A DNA stretch of 64,000 nucleotides from Acinetobacter bohemicus ANC 3994 (GCF_000367925.1 NZ_KB849164.1:208507-272506); one strand, 5' to 3'; counted from the stretch's first letter, positions 27,751 through 36,857 are shown. The notes: generated by a model from the sequence alone, not told the origin. Numbers and translations: made by a program.

Positions 27751-28137
27751 GAAAACTCCTTTTTAAATGCATTTTTTAACTCAATTTTATTATATACATT
27801 AGTCGAATATTTGTACGTAAAGCTTTCTGTAAATAATAGCTAAGTTTAAGAATATATTCATTATTTTGAAATAAATCTTTAACAATAAGAGAGTTTTTTA
27901 ATCGTTGTTTGACAAAATCGATTTTAATAAAGCATAGAACTTGATAGATTGATGGTTACATATGGTTTACATATGTTGCACTTTTACAATATTTTAAGCT
28001 TTTTAACTGTACTAATAGCAGAAAATGCAATGATTTTTGAAGCTTTTTACAATAATGAATCTATATTTTTCATTCATTTGTTGAGTTTTTCAGGGTTGTT
28101 TATGCACGGATGCGAGATATTTAAATTGGAGATTAGA
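27751..28137. other. 387-base regulatory spacer upstream of the porin
   Basis: There is no gene here. The spacer is very AT-rich and carries a TTGACA (27909-27914) without a clear -10. It also has a tandem near-repeat of GGTTACATAT and GGTTTACATAT at 27954-27975, which may be an operator. Confidence 0.5.
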
Positions 28138-29436
28138 ATGAGTCGCTTACTCAACAGTAAATTTATGGCTAAAAGCCTAGCATTAGCAGTGACAGCTGTA
28201 ATGGTAAGCACAGCACATGCTGGTAAAGCTGAGCAAGAACAAATTCAACAACTGCGTAAAGAAGTTGATGCATTAAAATCTTTAATTCAACAGCAACATC
28301 AAGTTCAACAACAGCAACAAACTCAAATTGAACAAGTAAAAGCACAGCCTGTACAAATTGCAGCAGTCGCAGTGAAAGCTGAATCGCCACTTACAGGTTT
28401 TAAATCTAAAGCAGGCGCGAATGTAAACTTATATGGTTTTGTCCGTGGCGATGCCAACTACATTATTGAAGGTGCGGATGACGACTTTAATGCAGTACAT
28501 AAAGTAAATGGGTCAGGAACTACAGATCCTAAACTGGTAAATGATAAATTACGTGCGACGGCTAAAACCACGCGTATTGGTTTAGATTTTAATACACCTG
28601 TTGGCGATGCAAAAGTTGGTGGTAAAGTCGAAGTTGACTTTGCAAGTTCGACTGAAAATTTACGTATCCGTCATGCTTATTTAACTTATAACGATTGGTT
28701 ATTTGGTCAAACAACCTCGAATTTCTTGTCGAATCATGCACCTGAAATGATTGATTTTAGTACTAACCTTGGTGGTGGTACAGCACGTGTTCCACAAGTT
28801 CGTTATGGCTTTAAACTTGCTCCTGCGACTCAATTATTTGTTTCGGCAGAAAAAGCAGATAGCTCAGGTACAGGCGTTAAATATAGTTTACCGAATTTGA
28901 CTGCAAAATTAACCCAAGGGTTTGCCGAAGGTAAAGGTTCTGTTTCTGCACGTGCATTGGTTGAAAATTATAAATCGACTGTTGCTGATGATAATGAAAC
29001 AGGTTGGGGTGTTGCAGCAGGTGTTAATTATCAAGTCTCTGCGCCATTGAAAGTATCAGCTGATATTTCTCATGTTGTTGGTAATAGCAACTATTTATAC
29101 GGCAGTAATTCAGCTTATGTCGTGAATGCGAATAACAGTATTGAACAAAATGAATTTAATGCTGTGCAAGTGGGTGCGACATACAAATTCTCGCCTAACT
29201 TCCGTTCGACTTTAGCGTATGGCGCAATTTTTGCTGATGATGATACTGATTATGCTAAATCTACATCGAGTGTAAATGCGAATGAAAAAGTTCAACAAGC
29301 ATGGATTAACTTTATCTATACGCCTGTTGCGCCAATTGACTTAGGTGTTGAATACATCAATGGTAAGCGTGATACATTTGCTGGACAGTCATATAAAGAT
29401 AACCGTGTAGGTTTAATGGCTAAATATAGCTTCTAA
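28138..29436 (+). CDS. dcaP: DcaP-family outer-membrane porin
   Basis: The 432-residue product starts at ATG 28138, with GGAG seven bases upstream, and has a signal peptide ending STAHA. A Gln-rich coiled coil follows (about residues 25-62: EQIQQLRKEVDALKSLIQQQ), then a beta-barrel beginning VNLYGFVRGDANYIIEG and ending with a terminal aromatic (YKDNRVGLMAKYSF). The barrel plus N-terminal coiled coil is the layout of DcaP trimers of Acinetobacter, which take up negatively charged solutes such as dicarboxylates. A longer upstream frame (from 27949) reads through the leader and is rejected. Confidence 0.87.
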   Translation: MSRLLNSKFMAKSLALAVTAVMVSTAHAGKAEQEQIQQLRKEVDALKSLIQQQHQVQQQQQTQIEQVKAQPVQIAAVAVKAESPLTGFKSKAGANVNLYGFVRGDANYIIEGADDDFNAVHKVNGSGTTDPKLVNDKLRATAKTTRIGLDFNTPVGDAKVGGKVEVDFASSTENLRIRHAYLTYNDWLFGQTTSNFLSNHAPEMIDFSTNLGGGTARVPQVRYGFKLAPATQLFVSAEKADSSGTGVKYSLPNLTAKLTQGFAEGKGSVSARALVENYKSTVADDNETGWGVAAGVNYQVSAPLKVSADISHVVGNSNYLYGSNSAYVVNANNSIEQNEFNAVQVGATYKFSPNFRSTLAYGAIFADDDTDYAKSTSSVNANEKVQQAWINFIYTPVAPIDLGVEYINGKRDTFAGQSYKDNRVGLMAKYSF

Positions 29437-29456
29437 TTTAAAAAGTTTAGACAGAG

Positions 29457-29486
29457 CAAAAGAGGCGATTAATTCGCCTCTTTTTT
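29457..29486 (+). terminator. porin gene terminator
   Basis: AAAGAGGCGA pairs with TCGCCTCTTT around a short AT loop, followed by TTTTTT, about 20 bases after the stop codon. Confidence 0.9.
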
Positions 29487-29997
29487 ATTAAAAAATATTC
29501 AAATTTGAAAGTAATATAAAAAATGATAATTTACACCAAAAGATAAAATTGTAAAAAACTAAAGACATTAATAGCTAAATCTGCATAATGTATCCTCTTT
29601 TTGAACATTACTTACCGTAATACCACTATTATTGTGAGTGATGTATGTTTATTTTCGCATACCCTGCGTGAATCAGCATGACCAGGACTAGAAGCTTTAA
29701 ATGAGATAACCTCTCATGAGTCAGTCGGTTAGTTGGCATTCAAATGAAATGATCCTTTTATTTGCGCGCTAGAACATAGTAACTCGTATTGTCTTTTTTT
29801 ATGATTTTCCATCATGGTGGAAAAAATCATCTCGCTGTCCTGTAGTTTCATCAAAAATGAATTTTTGTTCTTATACCTTTTTGTTGTATAGCTTTCACTG
29901 TGGTTTGGTATTGACCAAATGATCCTTGAAATTGTTTTTCTTTCAGGTGCTAATAAGGTTATAGAACAAAAAGAATCCACTTATTTTATGGACAATA
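29487..29997. other. 511-base gene-poor stretch before gltS
   Basis: No convincing gene is present. A minus-strand frame of 83 codons (29729-29980) has no recognisable features or ribosome site. A small hairpin (ATGAGA/TCTCAT) lies near 29701. The length allows a leader RNA or a small RNA, but I see no specific one. Confidence 0.4.
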
Positions 29998-31242
29998 ATG
30001 ATGGAATTTACTTTTAATGCCTTTTATACGCTCATTGCAGCGGTAATCGTTCTTTTATTAGGACGTTTTCTTGTCAATAAAATTGATTTTTTAAAGCGCT
30101 ATAATATCCCAGAGCCAGTTGCAGGTGGTTTAGTTGCAGCGATTGTTTCGCTGTTAGTTCACAATTTTTGGGGTTTTAGTATCTCTACAAGCAGTGAACT
30201 ACAAACCAGCTTTATGCTGATTTTCTTTGCTTCTATTGGTTTAAGTGCAAACTTTGCCAAGTTAAGAGAGGGTGGCTTTGGACTGGTCATTTTCCTCGTC
30301 TGCGTTGCTTCATTTATTGTAGTACAAAATTTTGTTGGTATTGGTTTAGCGACTTTATTAGGTATTGATCCTTTAATTGGCCTGATTGCTGGTTCAATTA
30401 CGCTCACTGGTGGTCATGGTACAGCGGGTGCTTGGGGGGAGATTTTAGAAGTACAGCATGGTATTCAGGGTGCATTAGCCTTGGGTATGGCAAGTGCGAC
30501 TTTTGGTTTAATCATTGGTGGTATCATTGGTGGTCCTTTAGCTAAAATGTTGATTAATCGTCATCAACTAGCTATTTCTCGTACCAATAAACAAATTGCA
30601 GATCGCGATTCAACCCTCAATGCGGATACAGATTCAGATGAGTTTACGCAATTTGAATATCCACATCAGGTGCGTTTAATTACTGCTGATAATGCGATCA
30701 CCACTTTGGGTATGTTCGCGGCGTGTTTAGCATTTGCTGAATTTATGACTGGCTTTAGTAAAGGCACTTGGTTTGAGTTGCCAACTTTTGTATGGACCTT
30801 GGCTGGTGGTGTCATTCTACGAAATGTCCTTGAAGGGGTATTTAAAGTTGGAATTTTTGACCGCGCAATTGACGTATTTGGTAATGCATCGTTATCACTT
30901 TATTTGGCAATGGCATTACTTTCATTGAAGTTATGGCAATTGGCCGATTTGGCTGGTCCATTGGTGATTATTTTAGGTGCGCAAACGCTGACAATGGCGC
31001 TTTATGCGGCATTTGTGACTTTCCGCGTGATGGGCAAAAATTATGATGCTGCTGTGCTTTCAGCAGGACATTGTGGCTTTGGTATGGGTGCAACACCGAC
31101 TGCCGTAGCCAATATGCAGGCCATTACCAATATGTATGGTCCATCGCATAAAGCCTTCTTGATTGTTCCATTATGTGGTGCATTCTTTGTCGATTTAATT
31201 AATGCGACAGTGATTCAGCTTATTCTTAAGTTTTTTGTATAA
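29998..31242 (+). CDS. gltS: sodium/glutamate symporter
   Basis: The 414-residue inner-membrane protein of the GltS family takes up glutamate with Na+. Family segments are RYNIPEPVAGGLVAAIVSLL, MLIFFASIGLSANF, GSITLTGGHGTAGAWGE (re-entrant loop, first half) and GHCGFGMGATPTAVANMQAI (second half). These two loops are the inverted-repeat transport core. A central hydrophilic linker lies around residues 190-220. Two adjacent ATG codons can start it (29998 and 30001). Confidence 0.95.
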   Translation: MMEFTFNAFYTLIAAVIVLLLGRFLVNKIDFLKRYNIPEPVAGGLVAAIVSLLVHNFWGFSISTSSELQTSFMLIFFASIGLSANFAKLREGGFGLVIFLVCVASFIVVQNFVGIGLATLLGIDPLIGLIAGSITLTGGHGTAGAWGEILEVQHGIQGALALGMASATFGLIIGGIIGGPLAKMLINRHQLAISRTNKQIADRDSTLNADTDSDEFTQFEYPHQVRLITADNAITTLGMFAACLAFAEFMTGFSKGTWFELPTFVWTLAGGVILRNVLEGVFKVGIFDRAIDVFGNASLSLYLAMALLSLKLWQLADLAGPLVIILGAQTLTMALYAAFVTFRVMGKNYDAAVLSAGHCGFGMGATPTAVANMQAITNMYGPSHKAFLIVPLCGAFFVDLINATVIQLILKFFV

Positions 31243-31256
31243 GTCTTCATCTTGCT

Positions 31257-31288
31257 AAGAAAAGCCTGTTTTCAGGCTTTTCTTTTTT
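31257..31288 (+). terminator. gltS terminator
   Basis: AAGAAAAGCCTG pairs with CAGGCTTTTCTT around a 4-base loop, followed by T residues. Confidence 0.92.
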
Positions 31289-31612
31289 GCTCATTCTCTG
31301 CTTGGACAATGCTGCTATTGCACAAAGCTAATTCAATAAGTGCTGTGTTTTCGAATATTTGGGCATTAATGGTATTGGATAAAATTTGAAAAAATGTACC
31401 GCAAGGCCGCGCAATGAAAGACAGGCGAATTTAAACAAAGTCAGGAAAATAGTGCGATAATGAAGAAGGGAAATGGGCAAATTCATTCGGGTTGGTCTTA
31501 GATAGACTAATCTTTTTGGATGACAGTTTAACGAAATACTACAGTGTGAAAAAGAGATCGTTTTACACTATGCAACTTTTAAAAGCTAAGCTTATTTATC
31601 ATTAGGTGATTC
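31289..31612. other. intergenic region with an inverted repeat
   Basis: No gene is seen. AGTGTGAAA pairs with TTTTACACT (31543-31569, one G/T wobble). It lies 44 bases before the patatin gene and could be an operator for an unknown regulator. Confidence 0.4.
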
Positions 31613-32605
31613 ATGATCAAGATTAAATATGGTTTTATTGCTTTCGCTGCATGCAGTGTTGTGGGCTGCCAAACTATGCCGCAGTCCAAGGTTACTGTTG
31701 GCTCTACAGGTCTATCTGAATCACCAAGTGTTGAGGCTCAAGTCCGTGCAGATCGGATCAATTTTAAAAAAATAAAGCAGCAACAAAGTCGTCCCATCGT
31801 TGCTTTGGTACTCGGCAGTGGTGGTGCACGCGGTTATGCACATATCGGTGTGATTAAAGTCTTGGAACAACAAGGTATTCGTCCTGACTTTATTGTGGGT
31901 ACGAGTGCAGGAAGTATTGTCGGTTCAATTTATGCAAGCGGTAAAACAGCCGATGAATTGCGTGACATTGCGCTGAATATGAAAGCCAATGATGTACGTG
32001 ATATCAAACTGGACATGAAAGGTTTTTTTGATGGCAAAAAAGTTGAAAATTATGTCAATCAACAAGTGAATAATACGCCTTTAGAATTGCTTAAAACACC
32101 GATGTATGTGGTGGCGACAGAATTAAAAGAAGGCAAAAAAGTGGTATTTAATTATGGTAACACTGGGCAAGCTGTACGTGCGTCAGTGTCTATACCGAGT
32201 ATGTTTGTTCCCACAAAGATTGGTGAAGATGAATATGTCGATGGCGGTTTAGTCAGTCCTGTACCTGTCGATGTTGCTCGTGATTTAGGTGCAGATATTA
32301 TTATTGCAGTCGATATTTTAGCTCAACCGATGCATACCGAAACCAGTAATGTTTGGGGAATGTTTAATCAAAATATTAATATTATGCAGAACCACTTAGC
32401 CAGAGAAGAGCTTAAACATGCAAATATCGTGATTCAGCCTGACTTAAGAGAGAAGGGGCATATTTTTGATGTCAAAGGTCGTGAAATGACCATACAAGCG
32501 GGCATTGATGCAGCACAAAATCAATTACAGCAAATTTCAATGGTATTTAATCAAAAACAGACCCCACAAGGGCAGAAGCTTCAGCAATTTAGTGTACATG
32601 ATTAA
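31613..32605 (+). CDS. patatin-like phospholipase, predicted lipoprotein
   Basis: The 330-residue protein has a signal peptide with a lipobox ending at Cys19 (SVVGC). The patatin domain begins with the oxyanion loop LGSGGARGYAHIGVIKVL. The nucleophile Ser98 is in GTSAG, and the catalytic Asp near residue 210 is in VDGGLVSP. It resembles the RssA/YchK branch (COG1752). It is expected to hydrolyse acyl esters of lipids at the envelope. The lipidation signal, unusual for RssA of E. coli, argues for a periplasmic location. Confidence 0.9.
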   Translation: MIKIKYGFIAFAACSVVGCQTMPQSKVTVGSTGLSESPSVEAQVRADRINFKKIKQQQSRPIVALVLGSGGARGYAHIGVIKVLEQQGIRPDFIVGTSAGSIVGSIYASGKTADELRDIALNMKANDVRDIKLDMKGFFDGKKVENYVNQQVNNTPLELLKTPMYVVATELKEGKKVVFNYGNTGQAVRASVSIPSMFVPTKIGEDEYVDGGLVSPVPVDVARDLGADIIIAVDILAQPMHTETSNVWGMFNQNINIMQNHLAREELKHANIVIQPDLREKGHIFDVKGREMTIQAGIDAAQNQLQQISMVFNQKQTPQGQKLQQFSVHD

Positions 32606-32907
32606 GCAAGCTGATGACTGCAATGATGCAGGTAGAGTCAGCAAATTTAAAATTAGATTTTTAGTGAGGCCGATGGTGGGGTTTTTTGCTCACAAAGCAA
32701 CCTTATTTGAGTGGGTTATATTGTAAAAGTAAACTAATGAGTTGATATTTTTCATGAAAATAAATTAAGTGGCTAAATGTCTTATTCTATATCATTTTTA
32801 GATTAATACTTTTTGTTCAATTATTTAAGTTTACCCACTACCAGAAAGTCAATAAACTTTATCTCAATAAATTTGATACAAAAATGTGTATTTATAAGGG
32901 TGGTTCA
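32606..32907. other. 302-base spacer
   Basis: No gene or strong hairpin is visible. It probably contains the promoter of the small gene that follows. Confidence 0.5.
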
Positions 32908-33099
32908 ATGAATAAAAGTAATCCGAAGAGAGAAAAAATTACAATAGGTCATAAAGTCAAAATGGCCTCTATGGAGCATCTAGTTTTTACCGTGATTTCG
33001 GAAAATACAGATGGTACATATGGGATTGAAATACAGTTAGATCAGCAGAATGTGCTGAATTACGGAAATATTTCTCAAGAGATGTTACGTAAAGTATAA
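32908..33099 (+). CDS. small basic protein, possible SH3-like (DUF2158-like) fold
   Basis: The 63-residue product starts at an ATG preceded by AAGGGTGG. An in-frame ATG eight codons earlier has no ribosome site. After a basic tail the sequence ITIGHKVKMASMEHLVFTVI, then a NTDGTYGIEIQL turn, suggests a small beta barrel as in DUF2158 or similar proteins that bind nucleic acid or protein. This is a fold guess only. The function is unknown and it appears monocistronic. Confidence 0.7.
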   Translation: MNKSNPKREKITIGHKVKMASMEHLVFTVISENTDGTYGIEIQLDQQNVLNYGNISQEMLRKV

Positions 33100-33161
33100 A
33101 GTATCTGCTTCATCTTATTTATTCAGTTTTATCTTAGTCATTCAATATATTATACCGTAGG

Positions 33162-33177
33162 TGCAAATGGATTTGCA
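33162..33177. repeat. perfect inverted repeat
   Basis: TGCAAAT-GG-ATTTGCA lies 32 bases upstream of a purine-rich GAGGGGGAG. It may be an operator or the base of an RNA hairpin. Confidence 0.5.
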
Positions 33178-33208
33178 TGCATGCTTGATCCTTAAGAGGG
33201 GGAGCATA

Positions 33209-33259
33209 ATGATGATGAACGGAGAAAGTTTTCAATTTATCGGTGGGTGTTTTTTGTAA
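33209..33259 (+). CDS. possible 16-residue leader peptide or micro-ORF
   Basis: Three tandem ATGs follow a very strong ribosome site (GAGGGGGAG, 4-base spacer). The frame MMMNGESFQFIGGCFL ends at TAA 33257-33259, and a T-rich run comes just after. The ribosome site is much better than expected by chance, but nothing else supports translation. Confidence 0.22.
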   Translation: MMMNGESFQFIGGCFL

Positions 33260-33479
33260 TAATTTTTTTTGAGCATTTATTCTATAAGTTGGTGATATAT
33301 AAAAAATTAATAATATACAGTGGTTTGAGTTGATTTTTTGAGTCTTTCTTGGAATGCTGCTTTTTTAACTATAAATAATAATGATGATTTTATTGTCAAT
33401 TGGGACATTCAATTTCTTTGAAAAACGATATAATAATAGTTACATATACTATTGTCTGTTAAAGAGTCTAGAGAACGCG

Positions 33480-33995
33480 ATGTCCCCATTAGATCAAATT
33501 GCTCCAGCATTAGATGACCAAGCTGAATTGACCATGTCAGTATTAATGACCCCTGATATGGCAAATTTTTCAGGTAATGTTCATGGTGGAACAATTTTAA
33601 AATTGTTGGATCAAGTCGCTTATGCATGTGCTAGCCGTTATTCAGGCAGCTATGTAGTGACTTTGTCGGTCGATAAAGTAAATTTTAAAGAACCGATTCA
33701 TGTCGGTGAGTTGGTTACTTTTCTTGCTAGCGTAAACCATGTTGGTCGGACTTCAATGGAAATCGGGATTCGTGTGGAAGCGCAGAACATTCAAAAGCGT
33801 ACTGTACGTCACACCAATAGTTGCTATTTCACCATGGTTGCTGTCGATAAAAGTGGCAAGCCACAACAAATTCCTGCATTAAATTTAGACAATGATTGGA
33901 AGCGTTGCCGTTTTGAGGCTGCCGAACATCGTAAAGTAGCACGTCTACAAGAAAGTCATCATCCATCATGTAGTATTTATAAGAAAACTTCATAA
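33480..33995 (+). CDS. acyl-CoA thioesterase (hotdog fold)
   Basis: The 171-residue protein of the YciA/BFIT-like acyl-CoA hydrolase family carries the catalytic segment NFSGNVHGGTILKLLDQVAY, with Asn and Asp in the hotdog helix. SVDKVNFKEPIHVGELVTF and the R-TVRHTNSCYFTMVAVD strand follow. It hydrolyses acyl-CoA in the cytoplasm, and its chain-length preference is unknown. I start at ATG 33480. The frame continues 33 codons upstream, but only through AT-rich promoter sequence. Confidence 0.92.
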   Translation: MSPLDQIAPALDDQAELTMSVLMTPDMANFSGNVHGGTILKLLDQVAYACASRYSGSYVVTLSVDKVNFKEPIHVGELVTFLASVNHVGRTSMEIGIRVEAQNIQKRTVRHTNSCYFTMVAVDKSGKPQQIPALNLDNDWKRCRFEAAEHRKVARLQESHHPSCSIYKKTS

Positions 33996-34021
33996 TGCGT
34001 AGCATTATCGATTGAATAAAC

Positions 34022-34048
34022 AGACTGCTGCTAAGCGGTCTTTTTTTT
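34022..34048 (+). terminator. thioesterase gene terminator
   Basis: AGACTGC pairs with GCGGTCT (one G/T pair) around a 6-base loop, followed by eight T. Confidence 0.85.
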
Positions 34049-34100
34049 GATTCAAAAAATGAGATTTACGCTATACAGGCACAAGAAATCAGCATAATAT

Positions 34101-34120
34101 AAAACGATACGTATCGTTTT
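34101..34120. promoter_or_regulatory. perfect 20-bp palindrome, probable TetR operator
   Basis: AAAACGATACGTATCGTTTT is a perfect inverted repeat that begins 3 bases after a CATAAT -10-like box and ends 14 bases before the tetR start codon. It is the expected place and shape for autorepression. Confidence 0.85.
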
Positions 34121-34134
34121 GTTTGGGTGGTGTA

Positions 34135-34704
34135 ATGACTGAAGCGGAAAAAACTTCACGCCGTAAGCAGTGTATTTTAAATGCAGTGTCTGAGGCATTA
34201 GAGGAATATGATTATAGTCATTTAACTGTAGAAGACATTGCGGCACGTGCAGGGGTGGGTAAATCCACGATCTATCGCTGGTGGAAGCATAAATCCGATT
34301 TAGTCTTAGATGCGTTTAAAGAACAAACTGCACCTGTATTTGAATTAGATTTTCAACAAAGTTTGGCATTTAATTTTAACCAGCAACTTTTAAAGTTATC
34401 ACAAGCATTAAACCACCCTGTGGGTCGAGCCTTATTGGTGGTGATGGCGGAACATCGTGAAGCGGCGGGTGAATTCTTTAAACAGTATTTATTACCACGC
34501 CGTGAGCAAATGCGTAAGTTGATTCAAGTTGCAATTGAACGGCATGAAATTATTGCGGAATATCCTTTTGAGCTCATGCTCGATACGCTTTATGGCCCAA
34601 TCCATTATCAAATTATTTTCTTTAATCGAATACCAGATCAAATCTATATTGAACATCTAGTTAGTTTAGTCATGCAACCCATTCTTGTTCAAAACTCGCC
34701 ATAG
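34135..34704 (+). CDS. TetR/AcrR-family transcriptional regulator
   Basis: The 189-residue protein has an N-terminal helix-turn-helix (YSHLTVEDIAARAGVGKSTI, then YRWWKHKSDLVLDAF). The C-terminal ligand domain is variable, of the TetR_C_11-like type (PVGRALLVVMAEHREAAGEF). ATG 34135 is used, with GGGTGG upstream. It is first in an operon with an MFS transporter and a LysR regulator and sits just behind a perfect palindrome. It probably represses the operon until a substrate of the transporter binds. Confidence 0.92.
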   Translation: MTEAEKTSRRKQCILNAVSEALEEYDYSHLTVEDIAARAGVGKSTIYRWWKHKSDLVLDAFKEQTAPVFELDFQQSLAFNFNQQLLKLSQALNHPVGRALLVVMAEHREAAGEFFKQYLLPRREQMRKLIQVAIERHEIIAEYPFELMLDTLYGPIHYQIIFFNRIPDQIYIEHLVSLVMQPILVQNSP

Positions 34705-34725
34705 CTATGCAGTAAGTTGGTCATT

Positions 34726-35919
34726 ATGATTACGACAGCCACTGAGCGTTTATGGAATCGCTCTTTTATCTTGTGCCTTTTTAATAATTTGTTTTTATTT
34801 ACTTATTATTATGCGCTACTGACTATTTTGCCAATTTATATCATGAAAAATTTAGGTGGAACGGTAAAAGAAGCGGGTTTGGCATTAACCTTATTTTTGG
34901 TTTCTTCGATTGCGGTTCGTCCATTTTCTGGCCTGATTGTTGAAAAATTAGGAAAAAAAATAGCGTTCCGTGGTTCAGCATTTTTATTTGTACTTTTTGC
35001 TTTCAGCTATTTATTTGCCGATGGTTTGTGGGCTTTATTGGTGATTCGTTTTATTCATGGTATTTGGTTTAGTGTTTTAACTACGGTTACAGTGCCGATT
35101 GCCAATGATTTTATTCCTGATCATCGTAAAGGTGAAGGCATGGGATATTTCGTGATGTCGACCAATCTTGCCGTGGTGTTTGGGCCATTGCTGGCATTAA
35201 CGATTATTCAATTTACTGATTTTAAAAACCTATTTTTAATTTTAGCCAGTGTGGTTTGTCTTGGCTTTATATTCTGCCTGATGGTTCCTGTAGCAAAAAA
35301 TCAGATGGATTCAAGCGATGATGATAAAAGAGCAGGAAAGCGTCTAGGTTTTCATGACATTATTGAAATGCGTGTAGTGCCTATAGGTTTTGTTGCTTTG
35401 CTCACTGCATTTGCTTACTCCAGCATTATGAGTTTTATTACCGCATATAGTGAAACTCAACAGCTGCTTGCCTATACCAGCCTATTTTTTATTGTCTTTG
35501 CCATTTCGATGATTATTGTACGTCCTTGGGTGGGTAAAATTTATGACCGTAAAGGTGCAAGTGCGGTGATTTACCCATCCTTTATTTTCTTTGCGATTGG
35601 TTTGGTCATTGTCAGCTTTATCTCCAATCAATGGATGCTTTGGCTCTCTGCTATATTTATTGGTATTGGCTATGGTTCATTATTTCCATGTTTTCAAACG
35701 GTGGCTATTCAGTCGGTGCCTAAACAGCGTATGGGGCATGCAATTTCGACCTTCTTTACCTTATTTGATTTAGGCATGGCGATGGGTTCAGTGATCCTTG
35801 GTTTGATCATTGCCTACTATGGTTATCAAATGACTTATCTATTTTGTGTGGTCATTACTGTGGCAACATTATTTGTCTATAAATACACCGTTTCAGCAGC
35901 ACTTAAACAACTCAAATAA
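34726..35919 (+). CDS. MFS transporter
   Basis: The product of about 397 residues has 12 predicted membrane helices. The conserved Arg-Pro-rich loop (AVRPFSGLIVEKLGKKIAFR) is the MFS A-motif variant, repeated in the second half as VRPWVGKIYDRKGASA. It resembles arabinose-efflux-permease-like exporters (COG2814). The substrate is unknown. It lies 21 bases after tetR and 12 bases before lysR, which suggests an exporter controlled by both. The frame permits a TTG three codons upstream. Confidence 0.9.
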   Translation: MITTATERLWNRSFILCLFNNLFLFTYYYALLTILPIYIMKNLGGTVKEAGLALTLFLVSSIAVRPFSGLIVEKLGKKIAFRGSAFLFVLFAFSYLFADGLWALLVIRFIHGIWFSVLTTVTVPIANDFIPDHRKGEGMGYFVMSTNLAVVFGPLLALTIIQFTDFKNLFLILASVVCLGFIFCLMVPVAKNQMDSSDDDKRAGKRLGFHDIIEMRVVPIGFVALLTAFAYSSIMSFITAYSETQQLLAYTSLFFIVFAISMIIVRPWVGKIYDRKGASAVIYPSFIFFAIGLVIVSFISNQWMLWLSAIFIGIGYGSLFPCFQTVAIQSVPKQRMGHAISTFFTLFDLGMAMGSVILGLIIAYYGYQMTYLFCVVITVATLFVYKYTVSAALKQLK

Positions 35920-35931
35920 AGAGGTACGGCC

Positions 35932-36825
35932 ATGGAATTACGTCATTTACGCTATTTCGTTGCAGTGGCAGAAGAGCTGAATTTTACTAAAGCTGCACAA
36001 CGTATGTGCACGGTACAACCTTCTTTAAGCCAGCAAATTAAAGACCTTGAACAAGAAGTGGGTGTGCAATTGCTGATTCGATCGAATCGCAAAGTCGAAC
36101 TGACTGAAGAAGGTAAAGCATTTTTAAAAGAAGCCTTGTTAAGTTTAGAGCATGCTGAAAAAGCCATTCAAGATGCACGGAAAATTGCCAATTTAAACAA
36201 AGACCAACTGAATATTGGTTTTGTTCCCGTGGCTGAAATGAAAATTTTCCCTTATATCATGCCGAATATTCGGGCGCATTTTCCTGAAATTAAAATTAAT
36301 TTTCATAGTTTGACGGATGCAAATCAATTTAAAGCGTTAAAAAAAGGTGATATTGATATCGCTTTTACGCGCTATGTGGATGAGTCGAGTGAACTTGAGC
36401 ATGTACAAATTTTCAGTGAGCCCTTGGCTTTAATTGTTCCCAAAGACTCGGCCATTGCCGCACAGCGTCATGTGAGTATTAAGAGCTTTAATCAGCAAGA
36501 TTTTATTATTAGTGATGAAGTTGCATCACCACAACTGTATAAAATTATTACGGATTTCTTTAAGCAGTCCAAACTAAATGTAAATGTGGTGCAACAATCG
36601 ACCAATATTTTATTGAATGTAAACCTAGTGGGCATGGGAGTCGGTTGGAGCTTGGTGCCCGCTTATGTGATTCCACTTTTGGGTGATAAAATTGTGGTAA
36701 AAAATACCATTGAGCCGTTGCCGATGATTGACCTGCATGCCAGTTATCGTAAAGGGCAAAAAAATGAAGTCATTGAACTGATTTTAAAAATATTAAAAGA
36801 GCAGTTTTATATGGGCTTCTTTTAA
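35932..36825 (+). CDS. LysR-family regulator, CatM/BenM-like
   Basis: The 297-residue protein has the LysR helix-turn-helix at its N-terminus (MELRHLRYFVAVAEELNFTK and AAQRMCTVQPSLSQQIKDLE). The inducer-binding domain follows (GFVPVAEMKIFPYIMPNIRA). The N-terminal wording is very close to CatM/BenM/CatR regulators of aromatic catabolism, which bind ATAC-N7-GTAT sites. The gene is last in the TetR-MFS-LysR operon. Its target could be the nearby GST and monooxygenase genes, but I did not find a clear LysR box there. Confidence 0.92.
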   Translation: MELRHLRYFVAVAEELNFTKAAQRMCTVQPSLSQQIKDLEQEVGVQLLIRSNRKVELTEEGKAFLKEALLSLEHAEKAIQDARKIANLNKDQLNIGFVPVAEMKIFPYIMPNIRAHFPEIKINFHSLTDANQFKALKKGDIDIAFTRYVDESSELEHVQIFSEPLALIVPKDSAIAAQRHVSIKSFNQQDFIISDEVASPQLYKIITDFFKQSKLNVNVVQQSTNILLNVNLVGMGVGWSLVPAYVIPLLGDKIVVKNTIEPLPMIDLHASYRKGQKNEVIELILKILKEQFYMGFF

Positions 36826-36857
36826 AAAGTTAAGCATTAATAATATCCTAAATGTTG

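Larger units (their letters stand above)
33100..33479. other. 380-base spacer with possible small RNA
   Basis: It contains the inverted repeat at 33162 and the micro-ORF at 33209. The rest is AT-rich, with a TATAAT at 33429-33434 that may be the -10 box of the thioesterase gene. Confidence 0.4.

Noticed and set aside
27949..28137. In-frame upstream extension of the porin gene
   Set aside because: It would place 63 low-complexity residues before a perfect signal peptide. The ATG at 28138 has a strong ribosome site.
29729..29980. Minus-strand frame of 83 codons between the porin and gltS genes
   Set aside because: No ribosome site, no recognisable features and irregular composition. It overlaps the likely gltS promoter.
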